Assembly: GCA_947466555.1 (NCBI GenBank)
Contig: CANIFK010000395.1
Location: forward strand, 1 to 5,649
DNA length: 5,649 bases
Direction: 5' to 3'
Source: Acidobacteriota bacterium
GTDB lineage: Bacteria > Acidobacteriota > Terriglobia > Bryobacterales > Bryobacteraceae
Shown: positions 1 through 5,649 of the stretch, in pieces
Numbering within the stretch: position 1 is the stretch's first letter
Layout of the letters: the number at the start of each line of letters is the position of its first letter
Notes under the pieces: model-generated
Told to the model about the DNA's origin: nothing
The model's input: the letters and a program-made list of their open reading frames with translations, nothing else
The model's database searches: none
Position numbers and translations under genes: made by a program

Positions 1-268
1 ACCGCGACGCCCGCAACACCTCCCTGGCATCCGTCAACGTGTACAACTCCCCCAGCGTCGCCCCGCCCCGCGTCACCGCCGTGGCCTGAATCCGCCCCGC
101 CGATAACCCCTCCACCATCCCCGCCAGATTGTTGTAGTAGGTATAGCTGTTCCCAATAAACAGCACCCGCAACGGCGCCTCCGCCGCCCACCCGGAAGCC
201 CCCGCCATCAACCAGCCAAAAAGCAAAAGGCGGACCGCAACCGGTCCGCCTTTTGCCAAGTCAAACAT
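1..268 (-). CDS. Secreted SGNH/GDSL-type hydrolase, 5' end only (partial)
   Basis: Reading leftward from an ATG at 268-266, the frame stays open to the window edge (89 codons plus one base); the 3' part is missing. Residues 1-30 resemble a Sec signal peptide: a short n-region ending in Arg13, a hydrophobic core LLLFGWLMAGASG, then WAAEAP, a likely cleavage zone. The mature start reads PLRVLFIGNSYTYYNNL, which is the block-I pattern of SGNH hydrolases in which GNS replaces GDS; Ser41 would be the nucleophile. Known members of the superfamily are esterases, lipases or deacetylases; the substrate here cannot be read. The start is uncertain. ATG 268 has an AGGT six bases upstream, sits 8 nt after the aceE stop, and supplies the basic n-region. 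A TTG at 259 would also work. ATG 208 has no basic residue before the hydrophobic stretch and no clear ribosome site. The catalytic Asp/His block lies outside the window, so the family call rests on block I alone. Confidence 0.72.
   Translation of the reverse strand, partial: MFDLAKGGPVAVRLLLFGWLMAGASGWAAEAPLRVLFIGNSYTYYNNLAGMVEGLSAGRIQATAVTRGGATLGELYTLTDAREVLRASR
217..256 (-). terminator. Intrinsic terminator after aceE (15-bp perfect hairpin)
   Basis: Bases 223-237 and 242-256 are perfect reverse complements (15 bp, GC-rich centre with an A/T-rich base) around a 4-base loop at 238-241. On the minus strand the hairpin starts 20 nt after the aceE stop, and its 3' arm ends in TTTTGC followed by TTTTT (222-218), the layout of a Rho-independent terminator. 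The plus-strand side has only the TTTT inside the stem, so activity is predicted mainly for minus-strand transcripts. The hairpin overlaps codons of the best start choice for the downstream SGNH gene; see the findings. Confidence 0.85.
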
Positions 269-276
269 CAAATTAC

Positions 277-2949
277 CTACGCCAGCGAAGGATCAGCGCT
301 CTCCGGCTTCAGCCCGAGCTCAGCAATCGCCGCGGCAGCCCGCCCAGCGTCGAACTTGCCGTCCCGCGCCAACCGCGACAACGTCGCCGCCACAATCGCC
401 GCCGAGTCCACTTCGAAGTGGCGCCGCAGATGTTCGCGATTGTCGCTGCGTCCAAAGCCATCGGTGCCCAGCGAAACCAGCCGCCCAGGAACCCACGGAG
501 CAATCTGATCCGGAACAATCTTCATGTAGTCGCTCGCCGCGATAATCGGCAAGGTGGACCCATTCAGCATCCAGTCCAGATAGGACGTCCGCGGCGTTTC
601 AGTCGGGTGCAACCGGTTCCAGCGTTCCACGTCCAGACAGTCGCGCCGCAGCTCGTTGTAGCTGGTCGCGCTGTACAGATCGGTGGCCACGCCGTACTTA
701 TCGCGCAGAATCTCCTGCGCCTTGGCGGCTTCGTTGAAGATCGCACCGCTGCCGAACAGCAACGCCTGCGCCTGGCCGTTGTCGGCCGCCTTGTACTTGT
801 ACAGGCCCTTCAGGATGCCGTCGGCAACATCGCCAGGCATCGCCGGGTGAGCGTAATCGTCGTTGCAGATGCAGATGTAGTAGAAGCGGTCTTCGTTCAA
901 CTCGTACATCCGCTTGATGCCGTCCTGCACAATCACGGCGATTTCGTAGGCGAACGCCGGATCGTAGGAGTGGCACGTCGGCACCGTGCTCGAAAGAACC
1001 AGACTGTGGCCGTCCTGGTGCTGCAGGCCCTCGCCCGACAGCGTCGTGCGCCCGGCCGTGGCGCCCATCAGGAAGCCCTTGCCGCGCGAATCCGCAAACG
1101 CCCAGGCCATGTCGCCCACACGCTGGAACCCGAACATCGAGTAGTACGTGAAGAACGGAATCATCGGCACGCCGTAGTTGGCGTACGCCGTACCGGCCGC
1201 CGTAAACGAACCCATCGAACCGGCTTCGGTAATGCCTTCTTCCAGAATCTGGCCGTTGGTCGCTTCGTGGTAGTACAGGAACATGTCCGCGTCAACGGGC
1301 TTATACAGCTGCCCGTGCGCCGCGTAAATGCCCACCTGCCGGAACAGCGAATCCATACCGAAGGTACGCGCTTCGTCCGGAATGATCGGCACAACGTACT
1401 TGCCGATCGCGGCGTCTTTCAACAGCGTCGTCAAGATACGAACGAACGCCATCGTCGTCGACAACTCGCGCCCGCCCGAACCGGCCAGCGCGTCTTTGAA
1501 GTTGTCCAGCGCCGGCGCCGTAATCTGCACCTTCGCCGGCGTCCGCGACGGCATGTAGCCGCCCAATTCCTTGCGCCGCGCATGCATGTACTGCATCTCC
1601 GGCGTGTCTTCAGACGGCTTCACAAACCCGGCCTTCATCGCCAACTCATCGGAAATCGGCACATTGAACCGGTTCCGGATGTAGATCAGCTGCGTCTCGT
1701 CCAGCTTCTTCTGCTGGTGCGTGAAGTTGCGCGCTTCGCCCGCGTCGCCCATGCCGAAACCCTTGATAGTCTTGGCCAGGATCACCGTCGGCGCGCCATT
1801 TTCCTTCGTCGCGCGGAGATAGGCGTTGTAAATCTTCTGCGGATCGTGACCGCCGCGGCGGAGCTGACCCAGCTCGTCGTCGCTCATGTCCTTCACCAGT
1901 TCCAACAGCTCCGGATACTTGCCGAAGAACTCTTTGCGGATGAACGCCCCGCCCTTGGCCTTGAAGTTCTGGAATTCGCCGTCGACGCACTCTTCCATGC
2001 GCTGCACCAGCAGCCCGGTCGTGTCTTTCGCCAACAACCCGTCCCACTCCGAACCCCACAACAGCTTAATCACGTTCCAACCCGCGCCGCGGAACAGGCC
2101 TTCCAGTTCGCGCACAACGCTGCCGTTGCCGCGCACCGGGCCGTCCAACCGCTGCAGGTTGCAGTTGATCACCCAAACCAGATTGTCCAGCTTCTCGCTG
2201 GTGGCAATGCGAATGGCGCCGTACGACTCCGGCTCATCCATTTCGCCGTCACCCAGGTACGCCCAAACTTTGCGGTCACTCTTCGCAATCAACGACCGGT
2301 TTTCCAGGTACCGCATGAAGCGCGCCTGATAGATCGAGTTGATCGGCCCCAAACCCATCGAAACCGTCGGGAACTGCCAGAAATCCGGCATCAGCCACGG
2401 GTGCGGATAGGAGCTCAAACCCGGATGCTCACGCAGCTCGTGACGGAAATTCTCAAGGTGCTTCTCGGTCAGCCGGCCTTCCAAAAAGGCGCGCGAATAC
2501 TGCCCCGGCGACGCATGGCCCTGGAAATACACCAGGTCGCCCGCCTCGCCATTGATCGAGGCGCGGAAGAAATGGTTCTGCGCCACTTCCACCAGCGATG
2601 CCTGCGACGAGAAGGTGGCGATATGGCCGCCAATGCCGACATCGTACTTGTTCGCCCGGACCACCATGGCGATCGCGTTCCAGCGCACCAGCGCCTTCAG
2701 CCGCGTCTCAACCGCCAGGTCCCCCGGATACGGAACTTCTTCTTCCGGCGGGATCGTATTTACATACGGACCGATCGCCGTGAATGGAGTCTCAACGCCA
2801 CCCACCGCCGCCTTTCTCACTAACCGTTCCAGAAGGAACTTGGCCCGGTCGGGTCCGGCTTGATCAATAATCTGGTCCAGCGCTTCCAGCCATTCGCCAG
2901 TTTCCTGCGGATCCAGATCTGCTTGGTTTGTAACCTTGAGTTTGAGCAT
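277..2949 (-). CDS. aceE: Pyruvate dehydrogenase E1 component, homodimeric type
   Basis: This is the thiamine-diphosphate enzyme that decarboxylates pyruvate and reductively acetylates the lipoyl groups of the E2 subunit, the entry step of the cytoplasmic pyruvate dehydrogenase complex. From the preferred start it has 890 residues, close to E. coli AceE (about 887). In that numbering an N-terminal E2-contact-like segment (DPQETGEWLEALDQI) lies near 13-27, GIGGH near 105-109, and VYFQGHASPGQYSRAFLEGR near 140-159. The ThDP/Mg motif GDGEMDEPES is at 233-242, followed by INCNLQRLDGPV. An active-site loop His is at 411 (FGMGDAGEARNFTHQ), the cofactor-activating Glu at about 571 (QILEEGI), then YYSMFGFQR and GEGLQHQDGHS. 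No truncation or frameshift is visible. An in-frame ATG at 3006 would add 19 residues, but the extra peptide is unlike the family and lies at the predicted transcription start; neither ATG has a clear ribosome site. The genes for E2 (aceF) and E3 (lpd) are not adjacent; the next gene is an unrelated hydrolase. The identification is very secure and the exact start moderately so. Confidence 0.97.
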   Translation of the reverse strand: MLKLKVTNQADLDPQETGEWLEALDQIIDQAGPDRAKFLLERLVRKAAVGGVETPFTAIGPYVNTIPPEEEVPYPGDLAVETRLKALVRWNAIAMVVRANKYDVGIGGHIATFSSQASLVEVAQNHFFRASINGEAGDLVYFQGHASPGQYSRAFLEGRLTEKHLENFRHELREHPGLSSYPHPWLMPDFWQFPTVSMGLGPINSIYQARFMRYLENRSLIAKSDRKVWAYLGDGEMDEPESYGAIRIATSEKLDNLVWVINCNLQRLDGPVRGNGSVVRELEGLFRGAGWNVIKLLWGSEWDGLLAKDTTGLLVQRMEECVDGEFQNFKAKGGAFIRKEFFGKYPELLELVKDMSDDELGQLRRGGHDPQKIYNAYLRATKENGAPTVILAKTIKGFGMGDAGEARNFTHQQKKLDETQLIYIRNRFNVPISDELAMKAGFVKPSEDTPEMQYMHARRKELGGYMPSRTPAKVQITAPALDNFKDALAGSGGRELSTTMAFVRILTTLLKDAAIGKYVVPIIPDEARTFGMDSLFRQVGIYAAHGQLYKPVDADMFLYYHEATNGQILEEGITEAGSMGSFTAAGTAYANYGVPMIPFFTYYSMFGFQRVGDMAWAFADSRGKGFLMGATAGRTTLSGEGLQHQDGHSLVLSSTVPTCHSYDPAFAYEIAVIVQDGIKRMYELNEDRFYYICICNDDYAHPAMPGDVADGILKGLYKYKAADNGQAQALLFGSGAIFNEAAKAQEILRDKYGVATDLYSATSYNELRRDCLDVERWNRLHPTETPRTSYLDWMLNGSTLPIIAASDYMKIVPDQIAPWVPGRLVSLGTDGFGRSDNREHLRRHFEVDSAAIVAATLSRLARDGKFDAGRAAAAIAELGLKPESADPSLA

Positions 2950-2968
2950 TGTTTGCGGAGTTTGGGGC

Positions 2969-2986
2969 CCCGCCCGGTGAGGCGGG
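2969..2986 (-). promoter_or_regulatory. Small GC hairpin in the aceE leader
   Basis: CCCGCC at 2969-2974 pairs with GGCGGG at 2981-2986 around a 6-base loop, 19 nt upstream of the preferred aceE ATG at 2949. It would lie in the 5' untranslated leader if transcription begins near 3005. There is no T-run after it, so it is not a terminator. In sequence this GC-rich such a short stem may be chance; a role in translation control is only a possibility. Confidence 0.25.
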
Positions 2987-3011
2987 AGTGTGATGGATAC
3001 TCCCATATTCT

Positions 3012-3040
3012 ACTATCCCCGGCACCCAAAACGGGGACAA
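3012..3040 (-). promoter_or_regulatory. Candidate aceE promoter
   Basis: On the minus strand TTGTCC (3040-3035) and GATAGT (3017-3012) are separated by 17 bases, a sigma70-like layout with 4 of 6 matches in each box. An overlapping TAGAAT at 3012-3007 matches the -10 consensus better but has no good partner at the right distance. Either choice puts the start of transcription near 3005-3000, which favours the aceE ATG at 2949 over the one at 3006. The -35 box lies within the T-run of the tonB terminator, so the two units are packed back to back. This is a prediction from base patterns only. Confidence 0.35.
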
Positions 3041-3074
3041 AAACACGAAGCCCCGCGTGGTTAAACGCGGGGCT
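3036..3074 (-). terminator. Intrinsic terminator after tonB
   Basis: Bases 3049-3058 (AGCCCCGCGT) and 3065-3074 (ACGCGGGGCT) form a perfect 10-bp, GC-rich stem with a 6-base loop. On the minus strand it is followed by TCGTGTTTTTG, a suitable T-run. It begins 24 nt after the tonB stop codon and just precedes the aceE promoter candidate, so it should separate tonB from aceE transcription. Confidence 0.85.
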
Positions 3075-3098
3075 ACATGTCTTTTGCGGGAGGGACTA

Positions 3099-4118
3099 CT
3101 ACAAGAGCCTAAAATTAACTTCTACCGTGGCCGCAACCGTCACCGGCTTGCCATCTTTGAACCCCGGCCGGAACTTCCATTTCGACACGGCTTCAATCGC
3201 TTTTTCGTCCAAGCCCAACCCCAGCGCGCGCACCACGCGCAGGTTCTTCGGCTTGCCATTCTCGTCAACTTCGATGTAGAGCATCACCGTACCCTGGAAT
3301 TTCGCCTTGCGAGCTTCTTCCGAGTACTCCGGCTCCACTTTCGCCAATACCGCCGGCGCCGAAACACCGCCACCGATGCGATACGCACCGCCGCCAATGC
3401 CGCCGCCCGATCCCGGGCCCACGCCGCGTCCGTTCCCGGAACCAACGCCGCCGCCCTTGCCGGAGCCAATACCCGCGCCCGAACCCGGCCCGTTCGAAGG
3501 AATCTTGCCGATCCCCATCGGGTCGCCCAGCGCGTTGATGTTCACCTGCGGCAACACCGCGTTCGGCTGCACTTCAATCGAAGGCTCCATGATCAACTTC
3601 GGGTTTTCGTTCAAAACCACCGCGCTCGGAGGTGTAAATTGTTTCGCGATCTTCGGCAACTTGCCCTTGCTCGCGTCCAACGGCGACAAATTGCCGCCAC
3701 CGCCGCCGCCGCCCATCGACTGCTTTTGCGGAGCCGCTTTCGGCTGGTAAGGCGCCAAATCCACCGGAGCCGTCAAGTGGACCACTTCTTTCGCCACTTT
3801 TTGCACGGTTTCGTTCGTGCCGATCAGGAACAGCAAGGCCACAACGCCGCAGTGCACCAGCACCGAACCCAGCCCAGCGGTTTTTTCGTTCCCAGCCGAC
3901 TGGCCCCAGATGTCCTTCACCGCGACGGGTTTCGACGTCACCTCGAGCGGTGGCAATTCCGGCGGCCGGAAAAATTCTTTGACGTTCTTGGCGAACTGCT
4001 TGTGCCACGGAGGTTCTTCCGCAAGCAGCCGCTCTAGATGCAAATCGGAATGGTCCACGTACGGCTGTGGGGTTGGATTCGCGTTCTCGTTGGTAGGTGG
4101 TAGCGGAGTTGTCGTCAT
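3099..4118 (-). CDS. tonB: TonB-family energy transducer with Gly-rich linker
   Basis: TonB proteins couple the inner-membrane proton-motive force, harvested by ExbB-ExbD, to TonB-dependent outer-membrane receptors. The 339 residues divide into four parts. Residues 1-83 are a long cytoplasmic region with PPWHKQFAKNVKEFFRPPEL and LPPLEVTSKPVAVKDIWG. A single transmembrane helix spans about 84-101 (GSVLVHCGVVALLFLI) and carries Ser85 and His89 in the same S-x3-H spacing as E. coli TonB Ser16/His20. A periplasmic linker runs to about 255, with seven consecutive Gly at 136-142 and a Gly-rich tract at 208-251. A TonB C-terminal domain fills 256-339 (VEPEYSEEARKAKFQGTVML, then VSKWKFRPGFKDGKPV). 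The start at 4118 has an AGG with a 7-nt gap. The frame stays open to an ATG at 4334, but that would overlap the peptidase gene and adds peptide unlike the family. No exbB, exbD or receptor gene is in view, so its substrate system is unknown. It may be one of several tonB copies. Confidence 0.93.
   Translation of the reverse strand: MTTTPLPPTNENANPTPQPYVDHSDLHLERLLAEEPPWHKQFAKNVKEFFRPPELPPLEVTSKPVAVKDIWGQSAGNEKTAGLGSVLVHCGVVALLFLIGTNETVQKVAKEVVHLTAPVDLAPYQPKAAPQKQSMGGGGGGGNLSPLDASKGKLPKIAKQFTPPSAVVLNENPKLIMEPSIEVQPNAVLPQVNINALGDPMGIGKIPSNGPGSGAGIGSGKGGGVGSGNGRGVGPGSGGGIGGGAYRIGGGVSAPAVLAKVEPEYSEEARKAKFQGTVMLYIEVDENGKPKNLRVVRALGLGLDEKAIEAVSKWKFRPGFKDGKPVTVAATVEVNFRLL
3366..3497 (-). repeat. 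Gly-rich low-complexity tract in the TonB linker
   Basis: Codons 208-251 of the TonB protein encode irregular G-S-G, G-G-G and G-x-G units such as GSGAGIGSGKGGGVGSGNG. A second, shorter run of seven Gly codons (six GGC and one GGT) lies at 3693-3713. Such GGN-rich DNA is prone to slippage, so length differences between strains would not be surprising. The classic TonB spacer is Pro-rich with Glu-Pro/Lys-Pro repeats; this one is flexible and Gly-rich. Confidence 0.8.
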
Positions 4119-4125
4119 CGGGCTG

Positions 4126-4128
4126 CCT
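4126..4128 (-). promoter_or_regulatory. Ribosome binding site deciding the tonB start
   Basis: AGG on the minus strand (CCT at 4126-4128), seven bases before ATG 4118. It supports the short 339-residue reading over the in-frame ATG at 4334, which lies inside the peptidase gene. Confidence 0.55.
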
Positions 4129-4172
4129 GATCCCTGCGTGTACAGACGCTCCAGATTACTGGATGGTTGCAG

Positions 4173-4197
4173 ATTATGGAATTCTACACCGCAGAAT
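4173..4197 (-). promoter_or_regulatory. Candidate tonB promoter/operator region
   Basis: The 98-bp spacer between the peptidase stop and tonB is AT-richer than its surroundings. On the minus strand it holds two -10-like hexamers, TAGAAT (4186-4181) and CATAAT (4178-4173), but no convincing -35 box at 16-18 bases from either. ATTCT (4181-4185) and AGAAT (4193-4197) form an inverted repeat with a 7-base gap over the first hexamer, which could be an operator half-site pair or chance. No terminator is visible after the peptidase gene, so tonB may also receive read-through transcription. Confidence 0.25.
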
Positions 4198-4216
4198 CTA
4201 TGGAAAAGTGTAACAT

Positions 4217-5649
4217 CTACGCAACGGCGGTGAGACCGCTCCGTCGCAACAGTGCATTCGGGTCCGGATCCCGGCCCATAAACTGCCGGTACAACTCCGC
4301 CGGGTCTTCGCTGTCGCCCTTGGCCAGAATGCAATCCCGGAACGCCCGGCCCGTCTCGGCGTTGAAAACGCCCTCATCCCGGAACCGGCTGAACGCATCG
4401 GCGTCCAAAACTTCCGCCCATTTGTAGGAATAGTACCCGGCCGCATAGCCCACGGGGCTCGAAAACAGGTGACTGAAGCTGGCGATCATGGCATGCTCGG
4501 CCGGCAGCGTCACCGCCGAAAACTCCTGCAGAATCGCCCGCGACCACGCGATCACGTCTCCATCGACAGCCGGGTCATACCGCATATGCATCGCCAGATC
4601 CACCAGCGAGAAGCTCAACTGCCGCATCTGCGCGTTCGCCATCCGATAGGTGCGCGCCCGCTTCATCTTGGCGAACAACTCCTCCGGAATCGCCTCGCCC
4701 GTCTCAAAATGGCGCGCAAACAGGTCCAACGCCTCCCGCTCCCAGCACCAGTTCTCCATGATCTGCGACGGCAGTTCCACGAAGTCCCACGGCACGCTCG
4801 TCCCCGCCAGATCCCGCACCGGCACCCGCGTCAACGAGTGGTGCAGCAAATGGCCGAATTCGTGGAACAGAGTCTCCACATCCCGATGCGTTAACAGCGC
4901 GGGCTGGTCGCCAATCGGCGGCGTCAAATTCCCGCACATCAACCCCAAATGGGCCGACTCGCCCGGCATCCCGGTCAGGAAGGCGTCCATCCACGCCCCG
5001 CCGCGCTTGTTCTCCCGCGGATACATATCGGCGTAGAAACTGGCCAAATGTTCGTCGCTCGCGGCGTCAAAAATATCAAAATACTGAACGTCTTTGTCCC
5101 AACCCGGCACGCCCGCCCGCGCCGCCACCCGAATCCCAAACAGTTTGCCCGTCAACTCAAACATCCCCGCCATCGCCCCGGCCAGCGAAAAGTAGGGTCG
5201 CAGCTCTTCTTCGTCAAAATCATAAAGAGCCACCCGCTGCTTCTCGGCGTAGTAGCCCACGTCCCACGGCTCCAACTCCAGGCCGCCCGCGAACTCCTTC
5301 AACTGCGCATTCTCGCGAGCGAAATAGGATTCGGTCTTTGCCTTCAAATCGGTCAGGAACTTCTCCGCCGCCGCGCCCGTCTTCGCCATCCGGTCCACGA
5401 GAACCAAATCAGCAAACTGCGCAAACCCCAGCAATTTGGCCTTCTCCTGCCGCAAAGCCAAAATCCGCAGCAGAATGTCGCGGTTATCATACTGCCCGCT
5501 CGCCGCCCTGGTCGCAAAGGCGCGATACAGCGTCTCCCTAACCGAACGGTCGTCCAGGTACGTCATCACCGGCAAGTAGGAAGGGGCCTGCAACGTAAAC
5601 CGCCACCCGGCCAGGCCTTTCGACTCAGCACTCTGCCGCGCCGCCGCGA
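4217..5649 (-). CDS. prlC: Oligopeptidase A-type M3 metallopeptidase, 3' part (partial)
   Basis: This is a cytoplasmic zinc endopeptidase of family M3 (subfamily M3A), which in E. coli degrades short peptides, including cleaved signal peptides. The frame runs unbroken into the right edge: 476 complete codons are present, and roughly the N-terminal 200 residues of a usual 680-residue protein are missing. A TTG at 5593 could be taken for a start, but the codons before it continue the family sequence (ESKGLAGWRFTLQAPSYLPV), so the gene is cut, not short. Counting from the first complete codon, the zinc site HEFGH is at 262-266 (bases 4864-4850). The third ligand Glu is at 291 (FVELPSQ), 29 residues after the first His as in thimet oligopeptidase. 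A substrate-binding Gly/Tyr segment GYAAGYYSYKW is near 400-410. ENKRGGAWMD and MENWCWE favour oligopeptidase A over Dcp. It ends GLTAVA. All visible catalytic residues are intact. It is followed by tonB after 98 bp with no obvious functional tie. Confidence 0.93.
   Translation of the reverse strand, partial: AAARQSAESKGLAGWRFTLQAPSYLPVMTYLDDRSVRETLYRAFATRAASGQYDNRDILLRILALRQEKAKLLGFAQFADLVLVDRMAKTGAAAEKFLTDLKAKTESYFARENAQLKEFAGGLELEPWDVGYYAEKQRVALYDFDEEELRPYFSLAGAMAGMFELTGKLFGIRVAARAGVPGWDKDVQYFDIFDAASDEHLASFYADMYPRENKRGGAWMDAFLTGMPGESAHLGLMCGNLTPPIGDQPALLTHRDVETLFHEFGHLLHHSLTRVPVRDLAGTSVPWDFVELPSQIMENWCWEREALDLFARHFETGEAIPEELFAKMKRARTYRMANAQMRQLSFSLVDLAMHMRYDPAVDGDVIAWSRAILQEFSAVTLPAEHAMIASFSHLFSSPVGYAAGYYSYKWAEVLDADAFSRFRDEGVFNAETGRAFRDCILAKGDSEDPAELYRQFMGRDPDPNALLRRSGLTAVA

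Noticed and set aside
253..2823. Plus-strand open frame of 856 codons opposite aceE
   Set aside because: It lies entirely antisense to a highly conserved enzyme, its product is Arg/His/Val/Gln-rich with no recognisable domain, and long antisense frames are expected opposite GC-rich genes with biased third positions.
2950..3006. 19-residue N-terminal extension of AceE from ATG 3006
   Set aside because: The sequence is Pro-rich and unlike AceE N-termini, and the predicted promoter puts the transcript start at about this ATG; kept as an open alternative in the findings.
3049..3074. Hairpin as a bidirectional terminator or mobile-element end
   Set aside because: The plus-strand side lacks a proper T-run, no plus-strand gene reads into it, and there is no transposase or target duplication nearby.
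3307..3750. Plus-strand Pro-rich product with PPPMPPPDPGPTPRPFPEP, resembling a TonB-type spacer
   Set aside because: The Pro codons are the complement of the Gly codons of the real TonB linker (GGN opposite CCN); there is no TonB C-terminal domain or membrane helix in this frame.
3057..4037. Plus-strand open frame of 326 codons opposite tonB
   Set aside because: It is antisense to a clear TonB gene, rich in Arg/His/Ala, starts inside the tonB terminator, and shows no domain.
4119..4334. N-terminal extension of TonB starting at ATG 4334
   Set aside because: It overlaps the conserved C-terminus of the peptidase gene, encodes peptide unlike any TonB N-terminus, and ATG 4118 has its own ribosome site.
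5591..5593. TTG at 5593 as start of a short, 458-residue M3 peptidase
   Set aside because: The 18 codons between it and the window edge continue the oligopeptidase A sequence, so the gene is merely cut by the window.

Overview
The window holds four genes, all on the minus strand, in transcription order (high to low coordinates): the 3' part of an oligopeptidase A-type zinc metallopeptidase (prlC-like), a TonB-family energy transducer, a complete pyruvate dehydrogenase E1 component of the homodimeric AceE type, and the 5' end of a secreted SGNH/GDSL-type hydrolase. The composition is GC-rich. A TonB protein and an apparently exported hydrolase point to a diderm (Gram-negative) bacterium. The TonB layout (long cytoplasmic N-terminus with a conserved-looking Pro-rich block, Gly-rich instead of Pro/Lys-rich linker) together with a homodimeric E1 suggests Acidobacteriota, perhaps the Solibacter/Bryobacter group. 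That placement is inference from memory of family architectures, not from a search.

Layout. 5649-4217: M3 peptidase, open at the right edge, with the HEFGH zinc site intact. 4216-4119: 98-bp spacer with AT-rich promoter-like hexamers and a Shine-Dalgarno AGG before tonB, and no clear terminator. 4118-3099: TonB protein of 339 aa. 3074-3036: strong intrinsic terminator closing tonB. 3040-2950: aceE promoter and leader candidates. 2949-277: AceE, 890 aa from the preferred start. 256-217: a 15-bp perfect hairpin followed by T-runs, which looks like the aceE terminator. 268-1: SGNH-type hydrolase, open at the left edge, whose most plausible signal-peptide start lies upstream of that hairpin, so the hairpin falls inside its coding sequence.

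The genes do not form one pathway. AceE feeds acetyl-CoA into central metabolism, PrlC recycles cytoplasmic peptides, TonB transmits the proton-motive force to outer-membrane receptors, and the SGNH protein probably acts on an extracytoplasmic ester or glycan. AceE's E2 and E3 partners and TonB's ExbB/ExbD partners are not in the window. Terminators split the region into at least two or three transcription units. No stretch above 300 bases lacks a gene. I saw no RNA gene, CRISPR array, insertion sequence, attachment site or origin. Most of the window is ordinary housekeeping sequence. The junction worth a second look is aceE/SGNH, where a terminator-like hairpin and a signal-peptide coding region appear to share the same bases.
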